Origin: Verrucomicrobiota bacterium | Lineage (GTDB): Bacteria; Verrucomicrobiota; Verrucomicrobiia; Limisphaerales; VHDF01 | Length of the DNA: 64,000 nucleotides | NCBI GenBank assembly: GCA_016871495.1 | Contig: VHDF01000018.1 | Span: forward strand, 1 to 64,000 | Direction of reading: 5' to 3' | Part shown: one piece after another, positions 28,488 to 38,010 of the stretch | How the letters are laid out: every line of letters starts with the position of its first letter | Position numbering within the stretch: the first letter of the stretch is position 1 | Notes under the pieces: generated by a model | The model's database searches: none | Seen by the model: only the letters and a program-made list of their open reading frames with translations | What the model was told of the DNA's origin: nothing | Program-made: the position numbers and the translations under genes

Positions 28488-28629
28488 GAATGAATCGCGG
28501 GAGGGCGGCGTTCCACCGCCGCCCAAACTTTCGAACGAAGAATCGGCTCGGGTGGAACCTCGCCCTCCCTCGATTCATCGGCTCGCCCTCCCACCTTGGT
28601 GGCGGGAGGGTTGCGTTCCACCGCAACCC
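28488..28629. repeat. Palindromic element with two covarying hairpins
   Basis: ATGAATCGCGGGAGGGCG (28490-28507) pairs with CGCCCTCCCTCGATTCAT (28561-28578) in 17 of 18 positions. Inside it is a hairpin, GGGCGGCG-TTCCAC-CGCCGCCC (28503-28524). A second hairpin, GGGTTGCG-TTCCAC-CGCAACCC, lies at 28608-28629. The two hairpins keep the same loop but have different, fully paired stems. This region fills the gap between the DUF5069 terminator and the convergent methyltransferase gene. I saw no coding potential in it. Confidence 0.75.
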
Positions 28630-28646
28630 ATCTCCCCGCTCTCCTC

Positions 28647-29402
28647 TCAACGCTTGATCCAATAAGCCAGGCTCGTGCCGCCGATATTGCGAAGCCCGCA
28701 GCCTTCCCGGCGCTCCAATTCATCCAGCGCTCGCGTCACATCTCCCCAAACGCCATCATCGTGCCAGATCACCACCCCGCCCCTCATGACCATCTTCATG
28801 GCCGCGAGGGTGTCTGAAATCACATAGTCGTAATGGTGAGAACCGTCTACAAAAACGAGGGAACAGGTGTCCGCGTAGAACGAAAAATCAAAGGTCGCCG
28901 AGTCGCCCAGAAGTTGATGAATCTTCCCAACGGCGGCCGGATGCCTCCCCCGGTACTTTTCGTAGCGCGCGCCGGACCTCGGTTTGTCCACCATGTGCCG
29001 CTCACCCTTCGCTAATGCGAATTTGGGCTCAAGGTTGGATGGCAAGTCCAGCGTATGAACGGTGCAGTGAGCCGGTGAACTCAACGCAAGGTTCAGAGTC
29101 GTTCGACCGTCGAAAGTTCCGATCTCAAACAGCCGCGTCCCGTCCCGGCAATCCGAGGCCAGTGCAGACAAAATGGCGAGCTCGCTGTTCCGCACATTCC
29201 CATTCAGCTTCGCATGCTCCCAGATGCGAATGGTACGCGTCCGCGTGCAGTCCTTCCAGGACGCCTCGGGCAAATGCGTCGTCTGAAGAAACGAATCGGA
29301 CTTTCCCCGCATGCGTCTCGAAAATCTCCGCCAACACCGGGACAGCCCCGAGAGTGGCAAGTAGATCCGCGTGGCAAAGTAGCCGTAAAAGAGCTCTTCC
29401 AT
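28647..29402 (-). CDS. Class I SAM-dependent methyltransferase (Methyltransf_24-like)
   Basis: This 251-residue protein starts at ATG 29402 (MEELFYGYFATRIYLP). The SAM-binding motif I is LFEIGTFDGRTTLNLAL, followed by an acidic strand TVHTLDLPSN. The central CSLVFVDGSHHYDYVISD is the DGxHxY motif of the Methyltransf_24 group, and GGVVIWHDDGVWGDV carries the metal-binding Asp typical of catechol-O-methyltransferase-like enzymes. The frame is open upstream and another minus-strand frame overlaps it, so a longer or frameshifted N-terminus cannot be excluded. The substrate is unknown. It lies downstream of uvrA on the same strand. Confidence 0.8.
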   Translation of the reverse strand: MEELFYGYFATRIYLPLSGLSRCWRRFSRRMRGKSDSFLQTTHLPEASWKDCTRTRTIRIWEHAKLNGNVRNSELAILSALASDCRDGTRLFEIGTFDGRTTLNLALSSPAHCTVHTLDLPSNLEPKFALAKGERHMVDKPRSGARYEKYRGRHPAAVGKIHQLLGDSATFDFSFYADTCSLVFVDGSHHYDYVISDTLAAMKMVMRGGVVIWHDDGVWGDVTRALDELERREGCGLRNIGGTSLAYWIKR

Positions 29403-29603
29403 TCGACGTCGATTCCTGTCCGGCCGGACTCGGCCATCCAGCCCGCAAGTGTCTCCAATGTCAACCGGGGCCATCGTCGCACGAGCTGCGGACAAGCAGA
29501 CAGCAAACACCCCTGCCTCATCTCACGAATCATCCACGCGGGCGCAGGACAATCTGCAGCATGCACGGCTGGTAGGGCGGTGCGAGAAACGCGCGCTGGC
29601 AGA

Positions 29604-32490
29604 TCACATTTTTTGCACCTTTGCCTTCCTCAAGCATCCCGCGAGGAATTTTCCCGTGAGCGACCGTTTGTTGGCGGCGACTTCTTCCGGGGTTCCGGCC
29701 GCCAGGAGTTCGCCTCCTTGGTGGCCACCCTCAGGCCCCAAATCGATGATGTGGTCCGCCGTCTTGATCACATCCAGGTTGTGCTCGATCACCACCACCG
29801 AGTGCCCCACATCGACCAGCCGGTTCAAACTCGCAAGCAGCCTGTCGATATCCGCGAAATGCAAGCCGGTCGTCGGTTCGTCGAAAATATAGAAGTTGTG
29901 ATTGCCCCGCTTTAACTTCCCCAATTCGGCCGCCAGCTTGACCCGCTGCGCTTCTCCACCGGAAAGAATCGTCGAGGGATGCCCCAGCTTGAGATACCCG
30001 AGCCCGAGCTCCGCCAGGATGTTGATCTTCCGCGCAATCGCCGGATGATCCTCAAAAAGACGCACCGCCTCTTCGATCGAAAGGTCGAGCACGTCCGCAA
30101 TGCTGTGCTCCCGGTACTTCACTTCCAAAGTGTCGCGATGATAGCGTGCGCCCTTGCAGGCCGGACACGTCACTTCCACGTCCGGCATGAACGACAACGG
30201 CGTCGTGATCGATCCTTCACCGGCACACTCCTCGCACCGCCCGCCCTTCACATTGAAACTGAACGTCGAGGCCGTGAATCCGCGCTTCTTCGCGTCTCCC
30301 GTCTCCGCGAAGAGGGTCCGGATGGAGTCGTAGACGCCAATGTAGGTCGCCGGATTCGACCGGGACGAGCGTCCGATCGGCGATTGATCGATATCGATGA
30401 CATCGGTGATGTGTTCATGGCCGAGCAATTCATCATGGTCACCGGCGAACACACGGCTGTCATGCAGCAGGGAGTAGAGTTTCTTTTGAACGATGCCGTG
30501 AATGAGCGAACTCTTGCCCGAGCCTGAAGCACCGGTCACACAAACCAGCTGCCCGAGGGGAATTTCCACCTCGATGTTCTTCAGATTGTTCAGCCGGGCG
30601 CCTTTGACCCGCAGCGCCTTGCCGGTTTGCGGGCGGCGCTTGCCGGGAACCGCGATGGCTCGTTCGCCACTCAGGTACTGACCGGTCACCGACTTCGGAT
30701 GCTTGAGAATCTCACGCACCTCCCCTTCCGCCACCACCTCGCCGCCATGCACGCCCGGGCCGGGTCCAATTTCCACCACGTGGTCGGCGGCCAGGATGGT
30801 TTCCGCGTCATGTTCGACCACGATCACGGAATTCCCCAGGTCCCGCAGCCGCTTGAGCGTGTCGATCATCTTGACGTTGTCCTTCGGATGAAGGCCGATG
30901 CTCGGCTCGTCGAGCACGTAGAGCATGCCCATCAAACCGGAACCGATCTGGGACGAAAGCCGGATGCGTTGCGACTCGCCGCCCGAGAGCGTCGAGGAAC
31001 CGCGATTCAAATTCAGGTAATCCAGGCCAATGGCGATCAACAACCCCAGCCGCCCGCAGACTTCCTTGAGAATCGAGTCCGCGACAGCGCGATGGGGCGC
31101 GGCCGACTTGAGCTTTTGGAGAAAGGCATGCAACTCGACCAAGGGCCATTGCCCGATCTCGTAGAGACTCCGGTCGTTCACCGTCACCACGCGCCGGACG
31201 CGCTTGAGCCGGGCTCCCCCGCACTCCGGGCAATCGTATTCGATCATGACTTTCTTGAGATACTCATCCATGCCAGGATTGGAAATCCCCTGCTTGCGAT
31301 AGCGCCGGTAATGATGCTCCAACTGGGGAATCACTCCCATAAACTTCATCTTTTTGCCGGCGTGTTGATGGCCGATTTTCGCGCCCGGCGGAATGATGAC
31401 TTCAAACGATTCCCCCTTGGTTCCATAGAGCAGGAGGTTCACATGCTCCGGGGCTAGTTTCTCGAAGGCCGTGTCGAGGCGAAAGCCATAGCGCGCCGAC
31501 AAACTGTGCAGGATGCGTCCGCCCCAACTGTCCCGGCTGTTGCTCAACGCGGCATCCACAAAGGCACCCTCTTCCAGCGACCTCTTCGGATCCGGCACGA
31601 GCAGCGCCGGATGCGCCCGCATCGATGTGCCAATACCGGCGCAGGTGGGACACGCGTCGGCCGGATCGTTGAAGGTGAATTGGGCCGGGTTCATCTCGCC
31701 CGCCACCAACCGATGCTTCGCACAACCGAATCCTTCGTGGAAGGCTTCCACCCCGCGCCCTGCGCTGGAGCGCTTGAGCAAGTGAAAGCTGAGAAATCCA
31801 TCTCCCAGTTTGAGCCCGTGTTCCAAGGAAGTAAGGACCTGCGATTCGATGCCCGGTCCCGCCACGAACGTGTCAACGACCGCCTCGATCGAATGGTCTT
31901 CGTCCTCGTCAATCTCGATCGTTTCGCCCAGGTCAAAGGGCTTTCCATCAATCCGGGCCCGCCGATAACCATTCACACGAATCTGCTCGAATAAATACGC
32001 GTAATCCTCCCCGTAGATCTTGAAGACCGGTGCCCGCACTTCGACCTCAGCTCCCTGGGGAAGGGACAACAACCGTTCCGTCATCTGGCGAAGGGATCGC
32101 ACGGCCACGGCTTCCCCACACCGCGGACAATGAGGAATGCCCAGCGTCGCGTACAACATCCTCAGGTAGTCCGAGATGTCCGTCATCGTGCCGACGGTCG
32201 AGCGAGGATTGGCTCCCACCGTTTTTTTGCTCGATGGAAACGACCGGCGAGAGGCCATGAACAAAATCCACATCGGGCTTCTTGAGCTGCCCGACAAATC
32301 GCTTGGCAAAGGTGGACATCGAAGCCAGCAATCGCCGCTGGCCTTCGGCGTAGATCGTGTCGAAGGCCAGTGAGGACTTGCCGGAACCGCTCACCCCCGT
32401 CACCACGGTGAGCCGGTCGCGCGGAATCTCCACTTGGACGTTCTTGAGATTGTTCTCCCTCGCCCCCTTGACCTCGATCGTCGCTCGCAT
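29604..32490 (-). pseudogene. uvrA: Excinuclease ABC subunit A, apparent frameshift in an A7 tract
   Basis: UvrA is the damage-recognition ATPase of nucleotide excision repair. From ATG 32490, residues 1-88 carry [18 protein letters not shown], Walker [21 protein letters not shown] and [12 protein letters not shown]. The frame must then shift by one base at the seven-T run at 32222-32228 (A7 in the gene) to continue as [17 protein letters not shown]. Dropping one A gives exactly 962 codons and restores the conserved [16 protein letters not shown] block. The rest is intact: zinc sites CPECGGAR and CEECAGEGS...CPACKGARY, signatures LSGGESQRIRL and LSGGEAQRVKL, and a second Walker [15 protein letters not shown] sequencing error is the simplest explanation. 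True inactivation is possible. Confidence 0.88.
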
Positions 32491-32498
32491 GCGCAGAC

Positions 32499-33543
32499 TC
32501 AGCTCCGAAGACCGTAGGCGGGCTCCTCGAAACAATCGGAGCTTCGCTTCGTCAGCTTGAAAGGAGCCGAAAGCTTCTCAACCATTCCCTCTTGTTCCAG
32601 CCATTCACACGCCGATTCCAAATGCCACGGATACAACTGGGAGGACGCGAAGTGGTCGCTGATTTCCGAGAGCGGCACAATCCGGTCTTCCTTCCTCGAA
32701 AAGTCCAGCAATGGTTTAAGGTGTTCGCGGTGATGTTCCTCAAGGTAACGTTGGATGGCCTCTACCGCCTTCGCCAGCACCTTCGAGTTTTTTCCGCTTG
32801 GCCAAGACATCGAGATAAATGACCTGAAACAGGGGCGGATCCAGCTCGATGGCCCGGTCAATGACGTCGTCCTCCCAGACCTGCCCATGCCGGATGATCT
32901 CGGTATGCGCGACACTGTGCGCGGCGCAGAGGACTTCCTGGGACGCGAGTCCCAAGTCACGCTTTATTTCAAGACGCTTGCGGGCGATTCGGAGGGCATG
33001 AATCGTCCAGGTGGAAAAGGCGACGAGTTCACGCTCCCGATCCTTGGTCGCGATGGACTGGGCCTGATCGAACCAGGATGCAATCGACGGATCCTTGCTG
33101 TAGACGAGCTTGCGTTCGGCAAAAAAGTTGCAGGAGAAAGCGGTCCGCGAAGAACCCTCAACCATCCGCTTGAACCGGCTCCGCGGTATTACCTCCGAGT
33201 GGATGTTAATCCCGTCCTCGGCAAAAATCCTGAAAATGCGCTCTTCCTCTCCGTCACTGATCAATCGCCGCGTCACCCCGTCCGCTTCAATGATCCAGAC
33301 CCACAGGACCTCCCGCCGCCAAAGCGTGGCGGCGCATAAACTTCCAACCAACACCACGGCGAGGGCATAGCGATCCTGCGCGACCCGATCGACGAAGCGG
33401 TTCAAAGCGGTTTCAAAACGCGCGAGTTTGGCGGCATCCGTCTCGGATTTCAGTGGGAGTCCCGGGGAATCTGATTCCGCATATTGCGGAAAACAAGGGG
33501 ATTGGATGGGGAGATTTTGGATTGGCGATCCCAAGTCACCCAT
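32499..33543 (-). pseudogene. Nucleotidyltransferase-like protein, apparent frameshift in an A6 tract
   Basis: The upstream frame from ATG 33543 runs through YALAVVLVGSLCAATLWRRE to ELDPPLFQVIYLDVLAKRK. The downstream frame continues as NSKVLAKAVEAIQRYLEEHH and ends in a winged-helix-like segment ([20 protein letters not shown]). The frames join at the six-T run 32788-32793, and removing one base gives an uninterrupted 347-residue protein. VGSL resembles the start of the minimal nucleotidyltransferase motif, but the following aspartates (DxD) are absent (VLWVWIIEADG), so catalysis is doubtful. The gene lies eight bases upstream of uvrA and is probably co-transcribed. The family assignment is tentative. 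Confidence 0.6.
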
Positions 33544-33599
33544 CCACCTCCCGCTCCAAGCTTGATCGATCCGCGCGGTCCAGTAGGGTGTCCACCCGA

Positions 33600-35228
33600 A
33601 TGAACCCTCCTCTGGAATCAGGACGGCAGCTTGTACTCCACGGCTTGCGGTCCTCCATCCCCTTCCTGGCTCGTTTCAAGCGAATTCTCAGCCGCACCTT
33701 TGGGTTACCGGATCATGATGTTTCGCCGGAACGATTCGACCGCACGCCCACACGAGCAGGGCCTTCTGTCACTACCGGCATATCGACACGGTTCTGCCTC
33801 TTCGCATGGACCCTCGGGTTGACGTCCGGAGCCTTGGGCGCCCCATCCTCCCCACCTTCCGCGCCCTGGGAATCGCTGTTCAACGGGCGAAACCTGGAGG
33901 GTTGGGACACCTGGCTTGGCCCCAAGTCTGGCGGTTACCACGACCCCGCCACCACCAAGGAGCCTTCCATCGGACTCAACCAAGACCCGCTCGGCGTCTT
34001 TACCATCGTGTCCAAAGATGGCGCGCCAGCCATTCGCGTCTCCGGCCAGGTCTTTGGGGCCATTACCTCGCATCGCGACTACGGCAATGTCCACATCCGG
34101 GTCGAGTACCGATGGGGCGTCAAGAAGTGGCCGCCCCGCCACGAGCCCAAGCACTATCGCGACAGTGGCATTCTCTACTGGTGCATCGGACCTCACGGGG
34201 CGGGCAGCGCCGCCTGGATGCGCTCCGTCGAATGCAACATCATGGAGAAAGGCGTCGGACAATGGTGGGCCGTGGCCGGCACCTTGGTCGACATCGAAGG
34301 CCGGCGAGTGGTCTTGGAAAAAGATCCGCGCATTCCTTATCGCGGGGAAGGCCCCGGTGAACAATGCATTCTCTGGCAACCCGGCGCTCCTCAATTCACC
34401 ACCGGCGAAGGCATCACCTCCCTGCTCGATCCCGAACGACCGAGTGACTGGAACGTTTGTGAAGTCGTCGCCTGGGGCAACACCGGCATCCACCTGCTCA
34501 ACGATCAAGTGGTCCTGGTCGTCATGAATCCGCGCTACCGAGAGAATGGCCGCGAACACGCCTTCCACCATGGCAAGATCCAATTGCAGTCCGAGGGTGC
34601 CGAACTTTATTTCCGCAAGATCGAAGCGCGGCCAATCCATGAAATTCCCCCCGAACTGCTCATCCACGTTCCGGCCAGCGCTCCCGAGGAAAAGGACTTC
34701 AATCCCCTCTTTGCAGCGCGGGAGTCCGAAGGCTGGGCTCAATGCGGACCCGGAAAGTTTACCCTTGAGAACGGAGTCGCCACCGCTTCCGGCGGGATGG
34801 GACTGTGGTGGTACACAAACCGCGCTTATACCAACTTCGTCCTCCGCGGTTCCTTCAAACAAGAACAGGAACTCGCCGATTCGGGTATCTTCGTCCGCTT
34901 CCCCAACCCCGGCAACGACCCTTGGGTCGCCGTGAAAAATGGGCATGAAATGGAAATCGGCGATCCGAATCCGGAAAACCCAACTTGGCGCACGGGATCG
35001 ATATATCCGTTCAAAGCCTCGACCCGGGCGGGCACTCACCCCGGTCAATGGAACGATTTCGAACTCGTCTGCACCGGCCACAACTACCTGGTCCGCATCA
35101 ACGGCGTGGCGGTGACCAGTTGGACCGATCCGGAACGCCGGTGCGCAAGTGGCTACATCGGTCTGCAGAATTACGACGACGGGAAAACCGTTCGCTTCCG
35201 CAATTTGCGCATCAAGGAACTCCCGTGA
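33600..35228 (+). CDS. Tandem DUF1080 (3-keto-disaccharide hydrolase) protein
   Basis: This protein of about 542 residues has a hydrophobic export segment (TRFCLFAWTLGLTSGALG) roughly 60 residues after the chosen ATG, so the true start may lie further downstream. It holds two LamG-like DUF1080 domains. The first begins WESLFNGRNLEGWDTW and includes YRDSGILYWCIGPHG. The second begins about residue 360 (FNPLFAARESEGWAQCG) and includes ADSGIFVRFPNPGNDPWVA and the ending ASGYIGLQNYDDGKTVRFRN. DUF1080 domains are annotated as 3-keto-disaccharide hydrolases or glycan-binding modules in this phylum. The stop overlaps the start of the Gfo/Idh gene (GTGA), showing coupling. Confidence 0.88.
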   Translation: MNPPLESGRQLVLHGLRSSIPFLARFKRILSRTFGLPDHDVSPERFDRTPTRAGPSVTTGISTRFCLFAWTLGLTSGALGAPSSPPSAPWESLFNGRNLEGWDTWLGPKSGGYHDPATTKEPSIGLNQDPLGVFTIVSKDGAPAIRVSGQVFGAITSHRDYGNVHIRVEYRWGVKKWPPRHEPKHYRDSGILYWCIGPHGAGSAAWMRSVECNIMEKGVGQWWAVAGTLVDIEGRRVVLEKDPRIPYRGEGPGEQCILWQPGAPQFTTGEGITSLLDPERPSDWNVCEVVAWGNTGIHLLNDQVVLVVMNPRYRENGREHAFHHGKIQLQSEGAELYFRKIEARPIHEIPPELLIHVPASAPEEKDFNPLFAARESEGWAQCGPGKFTLENGVATASGGMGLWWYTNRAYTNFVLRGSFKQEQELADSGIFVRFPNPGNDPWVAVKNGHEMEIGDPNPENPTWRTGSIYPFKASTRAGTHPGQWNDFELVCTGHNYLVRINGVAVTSWTDPERRCASGYIGLQNYDDGKTVRFRNLRIKELP

Positions 35229-36328
35229 AACGCGTCCGCGTCGGCGTCATCGGTTGCGGCAACGTCCTCTCCGCTTACCGCGTTCCTCTGCAGTCGCTGT
35301 CTGCCGCCGGCCGCGTGGAAATCGTGGCCGCCTGCGGGCGAGAATCTCAGCGCGAGGAAACCCTGCACGCCATCGGACCCTGCCGCTTCTCTCTGCGCGA
35401 GGAGGATTTACTGGATGCCAACGACATCCACGCGGTGGTCATCTTGACCTCCATGCCCAGTCACGGACGACTCGCGCGCGCCGCCCTGGAATCAGGCAAG
35501 CATGTCCTGGTCGAAAAACCCATGGCCACAGGCCTCGACGAGGCCACTTCACTTGTGGCGCTGGCCGAGTCCAAACGGCTCCAGTTCGCGTGCGCCCCTT
35601 TCACTGTCCTCAGTCCGACCTTCCGATCACTCTCCTCCCGCATTGCCCGGGGAGACATTGGAACGCCAACCTTGGCCCGCTCGCGTTACGGATGGTCGGG
35701 ACCTTGGTGGAATCCGTGGTTCTACGTGGAGGGCGGCGGATGCCTGTTTGACCTCGGAGTCTACGGACTCACCACGTTGACGGGCCTGCTCGGACCTGTG
35801 CGGTCCGTGACGGCGATGACCGGCATCGCGATTCCGCAACGACTGGTGGAAGGCAAGCCTGTGGCCGTCACGGTTGAGGACCACGCCCAGGTCATCGTGG
35901 AATTTGAGCGCGGCGGCCTGGGCAACATCATGACCGGGTTCACCATGCAACAATACCGTTCACCCGCGATCGAGATCTACGGAACCGAGGGAACCCTCCA
36001 AATGCTGGGAGACGATTGGGATCCGGACGGATACGAACTGTGGGCCAATCGGGCCGGCTGTTGGCAGGTGTTCAAGGAGACCGAACCGGACTGGCCTTGG
36101 ACGGCAGGCTTGGCACATTGGATTGACACCATTCAGAACGGCGGAGAGCTCGTCTATTCTTCCCGGCATGCGCTCCATGTGCTCGAGCTGATGATCCGGG
36201 CGCGCGAATCGGCGAGAGAAGGACGCCGCACTGAGATCACCAGCCGATTCATTCCACCTCGAGCCGAGGACGAGGTCCCACCGCCTGAAGCGCATCGGGT
36301 CCATGACCGGACGCGCGGGAAGCACTGA
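35225..36328 (+). CDS. Gfo/Idh/MocA family oxidoreductase
   Basis: This 367-residue NAD(P)-dependent sugar oxidoreductase starts at GTG 35225, overlapping the stop of the DUF1080 gene. The Rossmann motif VRVGVIGCGNVLSAY and the VLVEKPMATGLDEA lysine-proline motif are intact. The C-terminal half is the usual alpha/beta dimerisation domain (GGCLFDLGVYGLTTLTGLLG). Family members oxidise sugars at C1 or C3, and coupling to a 3-keto-disaccharide hydrolase-type protein suggests 3-keto-sugar metabolism. That pairing is known for this phylum. The exact substrate is an inference. Confidence 0.92.
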   Translation: MKRVRVGVIGCGNVLSAYRVPLQSLSAAGRVEIVAACGRESQREETLHAIGPCRFSLREEDLLDANDIHAVVILTSMPSHGRLARAALESGKHVLVEKPMATGLDEATSLVALAESKRLQFACAPFTVLSPTFRSLSSRIARGDIGTPTLARSRYGWSGPWWNPWFYVEGGGCLFDLGVYGLTTLTGLLGPVRSVTAMTGIAIPQRLVEGKPVAVTVEDHAQVIVEFERGGLGNIMTGFTMQQYRSPAIEIYGTEGTLQMLGDDWDPDGYELWANRAGCWQVFKETEPDWPWTAGLAHWIDTIQNGGELVYSSRHALHVLELMIRARESAREGRRTEITSRFIPPRAEDEVPPPEAHRVHDRTRGKH

Positions 36329-36339
36329 AGGACGAACCT

Positions 36340-37215
36340 ATGCAACCCTGGTTTCTCTGGGCGATGGTCGCGGTGCTGTGCTGGGGCGGGTGGGCTGTCA
36401 TGGGCAAGGCCGTGGGCGAAGCGTTCTCCCCTGCGCAGAGTCAGGCCTATTCCACGCTCGGAATGCTTCCCGTCCTCTTGATTCTGCTTCGACGGGCAAA
36501 GCCCGCCGAACGGGCCGCGTCCAAGAAACACGCCGGATGGGCCTTTGGCGCCGGGCTCATGGCCTGCCTGGGCAACATGGCCTACTACGACGCCCTCAGC
36601 CGGGGAGGCAAAGCTGCGACCGTGATGCCCCTGACGGCCATGTATCCACTGGTCACCATTCTGCTCGCTTTGGTCTTTCTCAAGGAACGTTTCAATCGGA
36701 TTCAGTTCCTCGGCATCGGCTGCTCCCTCGTCTCGATCTACTTGTTCAACGTGCCTCAAGATGGGTCAACCCTCCAGGGCGGGTTGCTCTTCGCGCTGGC
36801 TCCCATAGTGTTTTGGGGCTTGGCGGGTCTCATGCAGAAGTTGACGACCGGAGGGCTCTCGGGCGAGGCGGGAGCGTTTTGGTTTTTGGCCGCGTTTGTT
36901 CCGGTCGCAATCCTGCTTGCAGCCAGCCAGCCGTGGCCTCGCGCGGTCGCGGGATCGAGTTGGACCTGGGTTGTCTTGCTGGGACTCACGTTCGCGCTGG
37001 GTAATCTGGCGCTCTTGATTGCCTTCGCCCGGGGAGGCAAGGCGTCCATCCTCACCCCCTTCACCGCACTTTATCCTGTCATCGGGATCCCCGTGGCCAT
37101 CTTCATGTTTGGAGAAAAGATCGGCGGCCGCGAATCGCTCGGCATTGCCCTTTCCCTTCTGGCCGTCGTCGCGCTCTCGCACGAACCGGAACCCCAATCC
37201 TCACCTCCGCCTTGA
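36340..37215 (+). CDS. EamA/DMT family transporter
   Basis: This 291-residue inner-membrane protein has ten hydrophobic segments in two EamA repeats. The first starts WFLWAMVAVLCWGGWAVMGK and the second starts about residue 145 (GGLLFALAPIVFWGLAGLMQ). Each repeat ends in the GGKA...PLTAMYPLVT or GGKASILTPFTALYPVIGI signature. It follows the Gfo/Idh gene by 11 bases, with an AAGGA ribosome-binding site overlapping the upstream stop. In this operon it may export or import a sugar-related metabolite, but DMT substrates cannot be predicted from sequence. Confidence 0.92.
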   Translation: MQPWFLWAMVAVLCWGGWAVMGKAVGEAFSPAQSQAYSTLGMLPVLLILLRRAKPAERAASKKHAGWAFGAGLMACLGNMAYYDALSRGGKAATVMPLTAMYPLVTILLALVFLKERFNRIQFLGIGCSLVSIYLFNVPQDGSTLQGGLLFALAPIVFWGLAGLMQKLTTGGLSGEAGAFWFLAAFVPVAILLAASQPWPRAVAGSSWTWVVLLGLTFALGNLALLIAFARGGKASILTPFTALYPVIGIPVAIFMFGEKIGGRESLGIALSLLAVVALSHEPEPQSSPPP

Positions 37216-37284
37216 CCGCCCTGCTTCAACAAGCAATCCGGCGCGGCCACTTCCGCAGTGGAGCGATGGAGAGGCAACGAAACC

Positions 37285-37336
37285 GGCAATGGGGTCAAAC
37301 AGGCAATGGGGTCAAGACATCATAAATGACACATAA
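37285..37336 (+). repeat. GGGGTCAA direct repeats, possible tnpA-REP remnant
   Basis: GGCAATGGGGTCAA occurs twice, at 37285-37298 and 37302-37315, and runs on into GACATCATAAATGACACATAA. The GGGGTCAAGACAT...ATGACAC pattern is one I associate with flanks of REP-type (Y1) tyrosine transposase insertions. No transposase gene is present. It sits in the unannotated stretch after the EamA operon. Confidence 0.45.
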
Positions 37337-37522
37337 GCAAGGGCGAATTCGTAATCCCAGACATCCTGACCCGGGGTGGAATCAGGAGGAGCCCAGTTGG
37401 CGATCCATGATGCGGAGGATGGGGGTCTCAATATCCGACGGTCTGAGGTGGCGAGAAAAAACAACGCATCGGTCGCAAAACACAAGCCTGCTCGACCACG
37501 GGCATGGGCACCTGCGACGCCG

Positions 37523-37652
37523 GTGCATCCCGATGTTGCCCGTGATGCAGGTAGGGCGCGTCCGTCCCGGCGCGCCGCCGGAGCATGATGTTTTGCATCC
37601 CGTGGGCGGCGGGCTGGGACAGGCCCGCCCTACCAACAACATCGGGATACAC
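37523..37652 (-). repeat. 130-bp dispersed inverted-terminus repeat, copy 2
   Basis: It is the reverse complement of copy 1 at 11464-11593 with the same 130-base length. The ends are GTGCATCCCGATGTTG and CAACATCGGGATACAC. Internally GCAGGTAGGGCGCGTCCG and GGACAGGCCCGCCCTACC match copy 1 in inverted order. It has no coding capacity. It lies between the EamA operon and an RHS remnant. Confidence 0.9.
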
Positions 37653-37820
37653 GGCTGCGACGCTGGCATCCCTCCGGGATGCACATGCTTGGGCGACCCG
37701 GTGGAACGGTGGTATCGTCGCTACGCTCCTCAACCACCGGCTAAAAGCTGGCAAGCCTCCGGCTTGCGATTGAGCCGCATCCAGTCCTTGCCCATCGCCT
37801 CGTCCGCCATCGGATCAACT

Positions 37821-38010
37821 TGCACCCACAACACCGCCCATCAACAAACCTTGAACAACCAGGCCGAGGATTCGTACCGGATCCACCCGTATGACTCGCT
37901 CGGTCAGGTCGTGAGCGGTAAGCGTTAGGGGGCCGAAGGCTCAGCCGTCGCCGGGCAGCGGATTGAGTGCCGCTACGTCGACCTCGGCAACCGCATCCAG
38001 TCTAAAAGGG
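37821..38010 (+). pseudogene. RHS/YD-repeat protein remnant
   Basis: One frame reads CTHNTAHQQTLNNQAEDSYR, IHPYDSLGQVVSGKR, a TAG stop at 37926-37928, then GAEGSAVAGQRIECRYVDLG and NRIQSKRGG without changing frame. This matches a stretch of RHS/YD-repeat proteins (YDxLGQVxSGKRYWxDGTPVAGQQFEYxFDDIGNR), with the stop replacing the tyrosine of the KRYW motif. The fragment has no start and no C-terminal toxin or core domain, so it is decayed debris. The rest of 37653-38348 shows nothing I can name. Confidence 0.6.

Noticed and set aside
32222-32232. Programmed frameshift in uvrA at an A AAA AAC heptamer
   Set aside because: The heptamer resembles a -1 slippery site, but the needed shift is +1. 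A -1 shift leads to the wrong frame, so a one-base insertion is simpler.
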